Source of the DNA: Eikenella sp963548155
GTDB lineage: Bacteria > Pseudomonadota > Gammaproteobacteria > Burkholderiales > Neisseriaceae
DNA length: 16,094 bases
Reading direction: 5' to 3'
Assembly (NCBI GenBank): GCA_963548155.1
Contig: CAUUTP010000045.1
Span: forward strand, 1 to 16,094
Below are positions 1 through 5,397 of the stretch, piece by piece. The notes below the pieces were generated by a model that ran no database searches, had not been told where the DNA came from, and worked only from the letters and a program-made list of their open reading frames with translations. A program made the position numbers and the translations under genes. Within the stretch, counting starts at the first letter, position 1; each line of letters opens with the position of its first letter.

Positions 1-51
1 TTTGTTACTTACTGGCAAGGTTCTCTGAAATAGCACCTTTTTTGTTACTTA
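1..51. repeat. 11-bp direct repeat at left edge
   Basis: The 11-mer TTTGTTACTTA occurs at 1-11 and again at 41-51. The stretch is AT-rich and lies beyond the fadL terminator. It may be the end of a longer element outside the window, or chance in low-complexity sequence. No gene is visible here. Confidence 0.35.
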
Positions 52-83
52 TGCCCTTTTTTACTAAGAACCGGAGAATTGGA

Positions 84-121
84 AAAGGCTACCTGAAGTC
101 ATACTTTCAGGTAGCCTTTTT
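84..121 (-). terminator. DUS-pair terminator downstream of fadL
   Basis: An exact DUS at 86-97 (plus) and its inverted copy at 106-117 form a 12-bp stem, extended by A/T pairs, around an 8-base loop. Runs of A on the left and T on the right let it act in either direction. It begins about 17 bp past the fadL stop. Inverted DUS pairs serving as intrinsic terminators are well known in Neisseriaceae. Confidence 0.8.
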
Positions 122-137
122 GCCAACATGAATCGAA

Positions 138-1556
138 TTAGAATTTATAGGTGTACTGCAAGCCTAAGATATGGGAATGGCTTCTGAATTTGGCGGAACC
201 GTGGGTGCGGCTGGACACGCAGGCTTGCGAGCCGGGGCCGGAGGCTGTGCCGCCGCACCAGCCGTTTACGTTGGCAGAGGTGTTTTTCACGTGCACATAG
301 CTGTAGGCGAGGTTGAGGCTGTGCTGCTGATTGATGTCGTATTTACCGCCGAGGGAGAGCCAGAGGCGGTCGGCATCGGGCAGGGTGCTCATGCGGGTGT
401 TGGCGCCGCGTACGGGGGATTGGTCATAGGCGATGCCGAAGCGCAGTTGCAGGGGGTCGGTGATTTGGTAAGACGCACCGAGGGAGAGTTTATAAGTGTT
501 GCGCCACTGGGGGGTGAGGATGGTTTGATTGCTGCGGCCAGGGGCGGCAGGATTCTGCGGGTTGGCCACGGTTTTGGTGTTGCCGAAATTCAGCTCGGCA
601 CGGTCGAAGCGGGAGTGGCGTGTCCAGGTGGCGTCGCCATAGAGCGACCAGCGCGGCGTGAGTTTGTACATGCCGTGCAGGGAGAAGGATTCGGGGGTAA
701 CGATGCGCACGTTGGCGGCTTCGGATTCGGCATAGCCATTGGCGCGGATGACGTTGGAAATTGTACCGCCCATCGGAGTTTGGAAGGCTGCGCCCACCAG
801 TTTCCATTCGGCATCGCCGCGCAGATTGTGGCTGACTTTGGAGCGGTAGTTTGCGCCCAAACGCAAGGAGTCGTTTACGTCCCACAGCCAGGCGAGGTTG
901 TAGCCGAAGCCCCAATCGCTGCCTTCCACGCTGGCATAACCGTCGGCAAAGCCGTTGCGGCGCAGCGGAGGGAAGGCGCCGAAGTTGGCGTATTGGCGCA
1001 AATTGGCAGTGGTGTGTTGAGCCACCAGGCCGAGGGCAACGGAGTGCTGGTCGTTGATTTTATAGGCAACGGTGGGCTGGATAGCGATGGTTTTCACGCT
1101 CAACTCGTTCAGGTTGTAGCGCAATACAGCATCGTGTTGGTATTCGGTGCCGGAGCCGAAGGGAACGTACATGCCCAAGCCTAGGGCAAGGTTGTCGTTT
1201 AAGCGGTGCGACAAATAAAAATGCGGCGCAAACACTACGCTTTCCGGGCGGATGTTGCCGGAAGTGCTGCCTTGCACGGGCTGGTTGGTGCCGGGATAGT
1301 AGGCTTCGGCATCGCTGTATTTCACGCTGGGCGCAACAAGGTTGACGTTGATGCTGACTTGCGTGCCTTCGAGTTTGGTGAGGCCGGCGGGATTGTGGAA
1401 CAAAGTGGAAGGATCGGCTGCTTCGGCGGAGGAAGAGTTGGCTGTGGATTGGCTGCTCACGGATTGAGTGCCGAAATGGTAGCCGGAGGCCCAGGCTTGG
1501 GCGGAAAAAGCGGCGGCCAGCAACAGGGCGAGGCGGGAGAAATGGCGGGTTGTCAT
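138..1556 (-). CDS. fadL: FadL/OmpP1/TodX-family outer-membrane transport protein
   Basis: A 472-residue outer-membrane beta-barrel of the FadL family, which imports long-chain fatty acids and other hydrophobic compounds. A signal peptide is clear: basic MTTRHFSR, a hydrophobic Ala/Leu core, and likely cleavage after AWA (residue 23). The mature N-terminus is the polar Ser/Ala-rich hatch region ending in the family hallmark NPAG at residues 55-58. The rest is alternating amphipathic strands, and the chain ends in Tyr-Lys-Phe, the C-terminal aromatic of barrel proteins. Length is close to E. coli FadL. Two cysteines near the C-terminus (GWCGG and QACVSS) could form a loop disulfide. The start is the only sensible one before the signal peptide, although no strong Shine-Dalgarno site precedes it. 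A DUS-pair terminator follows the gene and a Correia-like element sits 95 bp upstream. The family is certain; the substrate is not. Confidence 0.9.
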   Translation of the reverse strand: MTTRHFSRLALLLAAAFSAQAWASGYHFGTQSVSSQSTANSSSAEAADPSTLFHNPAGLTKLEGTQVSINVNLVAPSVKYSDAEAYYPGTNQPVQGSTSGNIRPESVVFAPHFYLSHRLNDNLALGLGMYVPFGSGTEYQHDAVLRYNLNELSVKTIAIQPTVAYKINDQHSVALGLVAQHTTANLRQYANFGAFPPLRRNGFADGYASVEGSDWGFGYNLAWLWDVNDSLRLGANYRSKVSHNLRGDAEWKLVGAAFQTPMGGTISNVIRANGYAESEAANVRIVTPESFSLHGMYKLTPRWSLYGDATWTRHSRFDRAELNFGNTKTVANPQNPAAPGRSNQTILTPQWRNTYKLSLGASYQITDPLQLRFGIAYDQSPVRGANTRMSTLPDADRLWLSLGGKYDINQQHSLNLAYSYVHVKNTSANVNGWCGGTASGPGSQACVSSRTHGSAKFRSHSHILGLQYTYKF

Positions 1557-1605
1557 GATCTATTTGGTTGAAGAAAAAAGCTATTTATCAATTAACAGGC
1601 ATATT

Positions 1606-1637
1606 TTCAGGTAGCCTTGATAAAGGGGCTACCTGAA
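1606..1637. repeat. Inverted DUS pair upstream of fadL
   Basis: An exact DUS complement at 1606-1617 faces a near-exact copy at 1626-1637 (first base G instead of A). Together they make an 11-12 bp stem with an 8-base loop. It lacks a T-tract on either side, so terminator activity is doubtful. It lies between the Correia-like element and the fadL start, in the fadL leader or promoter region. Confidence 0.75.
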
Positions 1638-1650
1638 ACATTACGCCATA

Positions 1651-1756
1651 TATAGTGAATTAAATTTAAACCAGCACAGCGTTGGCTCACCTTGCCGTAA
1701 CGTGTGTACTGTCTGCGGCTCGCCGCCTTGTCCTGATTTAAATTTAATCCACTATA
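1651..1756. mobile_element. Correia-type miniature element (106 bp)
   Basis: The element begins TATAGTGAATTAAATTTAAA and ends with the inverse of TATAGTGGATTAAATTTAAA. The terminal inverted repeats match over about 24 bases with two mismatches. The inner right arm carries the typical GACAAGGCG and GCAGACAGTAC words of neisserial Correia repeat-enclosed elements. The 106-bp length falls in the known short (104-108 bp) internally deleted class. It codes for no protein. A TA lies next to the left terminus, as expected for TA-target insertion. In Neisseria such elements can carry outward promoters and RNase III sites; whether this copy does is inference. Confidence 0.85.
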
Positions 1757-1833
1757 GCTAAACATCCGCATCCTTTGCAGCTGTTTGGCTATTAACGTTG
1801 AATAACTATTCTACAGGAAATTTTGTACAAAAA

Positions 1834-1862
1834 TAAAACCCAGCGGCCAAAACAGCTGGGAT
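1834..1862 (-). terminator. Second intrinsic terminator distal to tRNA-fMet
   Basis: CCCAGC (1839-1844) pairs with GCTGGG (1855-1860) around a 10-base loop. Read on the minus strand, the stem is followed by TTTTATTTTT, a good U-tract. No recognised gene ends directly before it, so it is either a backup for the tRNA terminator or the end of a separate short transcript. Confidence 0.65.
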
Positions 1863-1970
1863 TGGGAATGTTAGGATTGGTAAAATTCCAACAGATTGCC
1901 AACACTCGGCCAGGCTGCGCTACATCGTTTTACTTTCTAGGCGTATGGCAGCATAAAATTGCCGGAATGC

Positions 1971-2083
<113 letters not shown>

Positions 2084-2096
2084 TCAGGGAAAGTGG

Positions 2097-2125
2097 ACTA
2101 TACGCGCCTTGGCGGAGCTTGTCAA
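2097..2125 (-). promoter_or_regulatory. Sigma-70 promoter of tRNA-fMet
   Basis: On the minus strand a perfect -35 TTGACA (2120-2125) is followed by a 17-bp spacer and the -10 TATAGT (2097-2102). The predicted start lies about 7 bases before the mature tRNA end at 2083. This is the best sigma-70 match in the window, as expected for a strongly expressed stable RNA. Confidence 0.85.
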
Positions 2126-2203
2126 GTTTGTGCGCCAGATAAAGGCTATTGGCCTGCATTGTTTGATTAATTTTGTTTGCGCAATTTGGCTGTTCTGCCC
2201 AGC

Positions 2204-2345
2204 AGGCTACCTGAAAGCGATGTCTTGGCGAAGCCAAGGCCGAGCTTCTACGAAGCTAAGGCGATGATTTGACAAGGGCAAAGCTGGACTTCTGTGAAGC
2301 TAAAGCGATGGTTTGACGAAGACAGAGCTGAGTTTCTGCGGGCGA
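2204..2345. repeat. DUS-anchored dispersed repeat, copy 1, with internal tandem units
   Basis: It starts with an exact DUS (2204-2215, plus). It continues with the palindromes CTTGGC-gaa-GCCAAG (2224-2238) and AGCTTC-tac-GAAGCT (2243-2257). Two imperfect units of about 44 bp follow (near 2253-2296 and 2297-2340), each with the order AAGCTAA, GCGATG, TTTGAC. The first 58 bases match the complement of the copy at 4162-4233 at 49 of 58 positions. The array stops just short of the rnhB stop codon. No protein is evident. The function is unknown. Confidence 0.7.
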
Positions 2346-2353
2346 AACCTGAT

Positions 2354-2938
2354 TCACTCAAACAGCCGGCCCTGTGCCAATATCGCCCGCACCGGAGCAA
2401 AGCTGCGGCGGTGTTCGGGTAGCGCGCCGTGGCGTTGCAGGGCGGCGAGGTGCTCGGCGGTGCCGTAGCCTTTGTGCCGTTCGAAGCCGTATTGCGGATA
2501 ACGTTCGGCCAGGGCATACATTTCCGCGTCGCGCGCGGTTTTGGCCAGCACGGAGGCGGCGGAAATCTGGATGATTTTGCTGTCGCCTTTTATTACGGCT
2601 TCGGCCTCGCAGCCCAAATCGGGCGGCACGCGGTTGCCGTCTATCCACACTTTTTCAGGTAGCCTTTCCAGCCCGTGCACGGCGCGGCGCATGGCCAGCA
2701 TGGTGGCGTGCAGGATGTTGAGCCGGTCGATCTCCTCCACCGAGGCGGCGGCCACGCACCAAGCCAGCGCCTGCTGTTGAATCAATACCGCCAATTCGTC
2801 GCGGCGGCGTTCGCTCAGTTTTTTCGAGTCGGTGAGCCCCGGCAAATCGTATTCGTCCGGCAGCACCACGGCGGCGGCAAACACGCTGCCAACCAATGGC
2901 CCGCGCCCGGCCTCGTCCACACCGGCCTGCCAAATCAT
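2354..2938 (-). CDS. rnhB: Ribonuclease HII
   Basis: A 194-residue type 2 RNase H that cleaves the RNA strand of RNA/DNA hybrids and starts removal of single ribonucleotides misincorporated in DNA. The N-terminal GVDEAGRGPL gives the first two metal ligands (D8, E9). LTDSKKLS is at 36-42, WIDGN (D100) supplies the third acidic residue, and KGDSKI followed by ISAASVLAKTARD (residues 118-137) holds the fourth and the conserved helix. Length is typical. The start is the ATG at 2938: it overlaps the lpxB stop as ATGA and opens directly on the conserved fold. The frame stays open further upstream inside lpxB, but that extension is Arg/Ala-rich, without family similarity, and is an antisense-like artefact of high GC. 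An exact DUS lies inside the gene. lpxB-rnhB adjacency is also seen in E. coli. Confidence 0.95.
   Translation of the reverse strand: MIWQAGVDEAGRGPLVGSVFAAAVVLPDEYDLPGLTDSKKLSERRRDELAVLIQQQALAWCVAAASVEEIDRLNILHATMLAMRRAVHGLERLPEKVWIDGNRVPPDLGCEAEAVIKGDSKIIQISAASVLAKTARDAEMYALAERYPQYGFERHKGYGTAEHLAALQRHGALPEHRRSFAPVRAILAQGRLFE
2654..2665 (-). repeat. DUS inside rnhB
   Basis: Exact 12-mer, read in frame as part of the residues ERLPEK (91-96) between the third-ligand strand and the preceding helix of RNase HII. It is the only exact copy lying wholly inside a well-supported gene here. Confidence 0.9.
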
Positions 2939-4089
2939 GGGTTTGCCCCTGCGGCGGCCAGCACTGCCGCTGCGGCTTCGGCGGCGGTGTCTTTGCGCAA
3001 TAAACGGTGCAGCTCGGTGAAATCTTGTTGCAGCGCGGCGGTTTTCTCCGGCGAGCGATACCAATTCAGCAGCGCGGCAGCCAGCTTTTCCGGCTCGGCA
3101 TCGTGCTGCAGCAGCTCCGGCACGGCGGCGCGGCCGAGCAGCACGTTGGGCAGCCCCACATAGGGCACTTTGATTTTGTGCTTCACCAGCGCATAGGTGA
3201 GCGGCGAAATTTTGTAGCTGATCACCATCGGCCGCTTGCACAGTGCCACTTCCAGCGTGGCGGTGCCGCTGGTGACCAACACCGCATCCGCCGCCGTGCA
3301 GGCCTGTGCCGTGCCGCCCGGGAGCAGTTGCAAGGGCAGGCGGCAATATGGCTCGGCGGCGAGTAGGCTTTGCAGGCGCGTGCGGGTGGCTTCTGTGGCG
3401 TAGGGCAGCAGGAATCGTGCCTCGGGAATTTGTTGCCACACCAGCTGCGCGGCTTGCAGAAACAGCGGCGCCATATAGTCGATTTCGCTCACGCGGCTGC
3501 CGGGCAGCAGGGCGAATACGGGCTGTGTTTCAGGTAGCCCAAACTCACGGCGTGCGGCGGCGCGGTCGGCTTCCAGGGGCAGGGTTTGCGCCAACGGGTG
3601 TCCCACAAAACGCGCCCGCCCGCCGGCCTGCCGATATAGCTCCGGCTCCATTGGGAACAGGCACAACACTTCATCTGCCTGCTGTACGATTTTGTGCACC
3701 CGCTCGCGCCGCCATGCCCACACCGAAGGGCTCACATAATGCAGCGTGGGGATGCCCGCCGCCTTGAGCGCAGCGGCCACGCCCAGGTTGAAATCCGGCG
3801 CGTCGATGCCCACGAACACATCTGGCTGCTGCCGTTTCATTTCGGCAATCAACCCTTTGCGGATACGCCAAATCGCCGGCAGGTTTTTCAGCACTTCCAC
3901 ATAGCCGCGCACCGCCAGCGTTTCTTGGTCGAACAGGCTCTCCAGCCCGGCCGCCTGCATCCGCGGACCGCCGATGCCGGTAAACCGCGCCTGCGGGCAG
4001 CGCGCGCGGATGGCCTCAATCAGGTGTGCGCCGAGCAGGTCGCCCGAAGCTTCGCCGGCACACAGGGCGATAAGGGGGGAAGTGTTCAT
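2935..4089 (-). CDS. lpxB: Lipid-A-disaccharide synthase
   Basis: A 384-residue GT19 glycosyltransferase. It joins UDP-2,3-diacylglucosamine to lipid X to make the lipid A disaccharide, and acts at the inner face of the inner membrane. Visible family motifs are GEASGD (12-17), GIGGPRM (38-44), DAPDFN (96-101), YVSPSVWAWRRER (118-130), FVGHPL (161-166), LLPGSRVSEI (194-203) and SGTATLE (274-280) of the UDP-sugar binding lobe. Length is normal. Its TGA overlaps the rnhB ATG by 4 bp, so the two are probably translationally coupled. The upstream partner lpxA is not in this window; the gene appears to start its own transcript after the pyrE terminator. No clear Shine-Dalgarno site precedes the ATG. 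One near-exact DUS lies within the gene. Confidence 0.96.
   Translation of the reverse strand: MNTSPLIALCAGEASGDLLGAHLIEAIRARCPQARFTGIGGPRMQAAGLESLFDQETLAVRGYVEVLKNLPAIWRIRKGLIAEMKRQQPDVFVGIDAPDFNLGVAAALKAAGIPTLHYVSPSVWAWRRERVHKIVQQADEVLCLFPMEPELYRQAGGRARFVGHPLAQTLPLEADRAAARREFGLPETQPVFALLPGSRVSEIDYMAPLFLQAAQLVWQQIPEARFLLPYATEATRTRLQSLLAAEPYCRLPLQLLPGGTAQACTAADAVLVTSGTATLEVALCKRPMVISYKISPLTYALVKHKIKVPYVGLPNVLLGRAAVPELLQHDAEPEKLAAALLNWYRSPEKTAALQQDFTELHRLLRKDTAAEAAAAVLAAAGANP
3529..3540 (-). repeat. Variant DUS inside lpxB
   Basis: GGGCTACCTGAA, differing from the consensus only at the first base. It is read in frame within GLPET of LpxB (residues 184-188). Confidence 0.75.
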
Positions 4090-4120
4090 GGTGGGAGCGG
4101 CTGGAAAATGAAGATGCGGT

Positions 4121-4126
4121 ATTGTA
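4121..4126 (-). promoter_or_regulatory. Possible -10 box for lpxB
   Basis: TACAAT on the minus strand, about 32 bp before the lpxB start and after the pyrE terminator. No recognisable -35 lies at the right distance, so this is a weak call. Confidence 0.3.
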
Positions 4127-4161
4127 CCGAAGAATGAGGTGGCGGGCGGATGGGACGTTGA

Positions 4162-4233
4162 AGGCTACCTGAAAATTTTGGCTTCGCAGAAGCTCAGCCG
4201 TGACTTTGCCAAGACATCGTTTTCAGGTAGCCT
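4162..4233. repeat. DUS-bounded dispersed repeat, copy 2
   Basis: A 72-bp unit bounded by inverted exact DUS copies at 4162-4173 and 4222-4233. Read on the minus strand it runs DUS, CGATGTCTTGGC, a variable stretch, GAGCTTCTGCGAAGC, DUS. It matches the left part of the copy at 2204-2261 at 49 of 58 bases. The inner palindrome GCTTC-GCA-GAAGC is kept. It lies between the lpxB promoter region and the pyrE terminator. Confidence 0.7.
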
Positions 4234-4253
4234 CAAACTTGTTTCGATGGCTG

Positions 4254-4304
4254 CAAAAAAGGCTACCTGAAACCCGTATTCCCAGTTTCAGGTAGCCTTT
4301 ATTC
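4254..4304 (-). terminator. DUS-pair terminator of pyrE
   Basis: Exact DUS copies at 4260-4271 and 4287-4298 form a stem of 13 or more pairs (AGGCTACCTGAAA with TTTCAGGTAGCCT). An A-run lies on the left and TTTATT on the right, so it works in both directions. It lies about 30 bp past the pyrE stop. Confidence 0.85.
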
Positions 4305-4329
4305 TTTACTAAGGGACTGTCAGAAAATC

Positions 4330-4974
4330 CTAATCCGCCACCCCGTAGCGGTCGCGGTAGGCCTGCACCGGCTCGAGGTGTTGCCTAAACTGCGCATCGT
4401 CTTGCAAGAGTGCGAGCAAATCGGCCAGGCTGGCAATCGGCACCACCGGCAGCCCGTATTGCTGGCGTACCTCTTGCACTGCCGATTGGCTGCCCGTGCC
4501 TTTTTCCATGCGGTCGAGCGCAATTGCCACCCCGGCCGGCGTGGCGCCCGCCTGCTCAATCAGGCGCACCGATTCGCGCACCGAAGTGCCGGCGGAAATC
4601 ACATCGTCAATAATCAACACCCGCCCGGCCAGCGGCGCGCCCACCAACGTACCGCCTTCGCCGTGGTCTTTGGCTTCCTTGCGGTTGTAGGCAAAAGGCA
4701 CATTACGCCCTTGTTCGGCCAGCATCATCGCCGTGGCCGAAGCCAGCACGATGCCCTTATAAGCCGGGCCGAACAGCATATCAAACTCTACCCCGCTCTC
4801 GAGAATCGAACGCGCATAAAACCGCGCCAGCGCCAGGGTAGAGGCGCCGTCGTTAAACAGCCCGGCGTTGAAAAAATAGGGCGACAGCCGCCCGGCCTTG
4901 GTAACAAACTCGCCAAAGCGCAACACATCCTGCTCCAGCGCAAAGCGCAGAAAATCCTGCCGAAAATCGCTCAT
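4330..4974 (-). CDS. pyrE: Orotate phosphoribosyltransferase
   Basis: A 214-residue enzyme (E. coli 213) converting orotate and PRPP to orotidine 5'-phosphate in pyrimidine synthesis. K26 in TKAGRLSPYF is the conserved PRPP-contact lysine. FGPAYKGI (68-75), the flexible catalytic loop RKEAKDHGEGG (98-108) and the PRPP-binding motif VLIIDDVISAGTS (119-131) are all intact. The start is ATG at 4974, preceded by AGGGAAGG at good spacing. An upstream in-frame ATG at 5013 would add 13 residues but falls at the -10 box and has no ribosome site. The gene is monocistronic, with its own -10 at 5012-5017 and a DUS-pair terminator. Confidence 0.96.
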   Translation of the reverse strand: MSDFRQDFLRFALEQDVLRFGEFVTKAGRLSPYFFNAGLFNDGASTLALARFYARSILESGVEFDMLFGPAYKGIVLASATAMMLAEQGRNVPFAYNRKEAKDHGEGGTLVGAPLAGRVLIIDDVISAGTSVRESVRLIEQAGATPAGVAIALDRMEKGTGSQSAVQEVRQQYGLPVVPIASLADLLALLQDDAQFRQHLEPVQAYRDRYGVAD

Positions 4975-5011
4975 GATGCCTTCCCTGAAATCAAGAATTG
5001 GAAACGGCGGC

Positions 5012-5017
5012 ATTATA
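5012..5017 (-). promoter_or_regulatory. -10 box of pyrE
   Basis: Perfect TATAAT in the context GGCTATAATGCC on the minus strand, 37 bp upstream of the pyrE ATG. No good -35 at 16-18 bp is visible. Confidence 0.6.
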
Positions 5018-5207
5018 GCCGATTCTGCCGTACTCTTCGGCGGATATGAAAAAGACCATCTGAAGGGAAAGCCGCAACATCAATTACGGTTGAATTTTCT
5101 TCAGATAAGGCGATAGATAGACAGCTCACCGTTTCTTTGAACAGTGGGCAGTAACGATTAGATAAAACAACACAAGGATAATCGCGAGAAATAACGATGG
5201 CGGTCAT
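5013..5207 (-). CDS. Doubtful 64-aa hypothetical protein, possible gene remnant
   Basis: I do not recognise this frame. It starts MTAIVISRDYPCVV and its first 47 codons look protein-like (mixed hydrophobic and polar, Cys-containing). The last part (PSDGLF, then Arg-rich) merely reads through a DUS-like 12-mer and ends at TAA inside the pyrE -10 box, so the natural C-terminus is probably lost. A weak AGGGG lies about 10 bases before the ATG. A second protein-like tail, on the same strand with sequence VWSFNFNGIFGTPASIAK and a stop, ends about 35 bp upstream. Together they look like the eroded remains of one or two acquired genes. No function is proposed. Confidence 0.25.
   Translation of the reverse strand: MTAIVISRDYPCVVLSNRYCPLFKETVSCLSIALSEENSTVIDVAAFPSDGLFHIRRRVRQNRL
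5053..5064 (+). repeat. Off-dialect DUS-like 12-mer
   Basis: AGACCATCTGAA matches the Neisseria dialect AGGCCGTCTGAA at 10 of 12 positions but the local Eikenella form at only 9. It is the only DUS-like site of that type noticed in the window and lies in the A+T-rich interval. Confidence 0.4.
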
Positions 5208-5325
5208 AATAAAAGCCCCTTTCAGTTAGCTATGAATGGAGCTTTATTCAGCCTTACTTAGCGATGCTGGCTGGAGTGCCAAAGATACCGTTAAAATTAA
5301 AGCTCCACACGGGAGCGAATATATA

Positions 5326-5364
5326 AGGCTACCTGAAAACCGGCGGGCGGGTTTCAGGTAGCCT
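5326..5364 (-). terminator. DUS-pair terminator of typA
   Basis: Exact DUS copies at 5326-5337 (plus) and 5353-5364 (minus) extend to a long stem (CTGAAA-CC pairing with GG-TTTCAG) around a GC-rich loop. It lies about 33 bp past the typA stop. The tract after it on the minus strand is only TATATATT, so the T-run is modest. Confidence 0.65.
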
Positions 5365-5385
5365 TTGTTGATATGGCCTGAGGCT

Positions 5386-5397
5386 TTCAGGTAGCCT
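5386..5397 (-). repeat. DUS abutting the typA stop codon
   Basis: Exact 12-mer. Its first base A (5397) is the last base of the typA TAA stop. Confidence 0.9.

Larger units (their letters stand above)
4975..5396. other. 422-bp interval between pyrE and typA
   Basis: The interval contains the pyrE -10 box, a doubtful 64-codon frame (5013-5207), a DUS-like 12-mer of a different dialect (5053-5064), an inverted repeat (TGGAGCTTTA near 5236-5245 with its complement near 5299-5308), and two exact DUS copies forming the typA terminator plus one more at the typA stop. From about 5040 to 5320 it is visibly richer in A+T than the flanking genes. Confidence 0.6.

Noticed and set aside
171..1184. 337-codon plus-strand frame
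   Set aside because: Antisense to fadL, Gly/Ala/Val-rich, with no ribosome site or domain; a shadow of GC-biased codon use.
2204..2345. CRISPR-like array
   Set aside because: Units are imperfect, contiguous at about 44 bp and have no distinct spacers; no cas genes are present.
2939..3439. N-terminal extension of the rnhB frame by 167 codons
   Set aside because: Lies inside lpxB in another frame, Arg/Ala-rich; RNase HII homology begins exactly at the ATG at 2938.
4378..5049. 223-codon plus-strand frame over pyrE
   Set aside because: Antisense shadow; PyrE motifs on the minus strand are intact.
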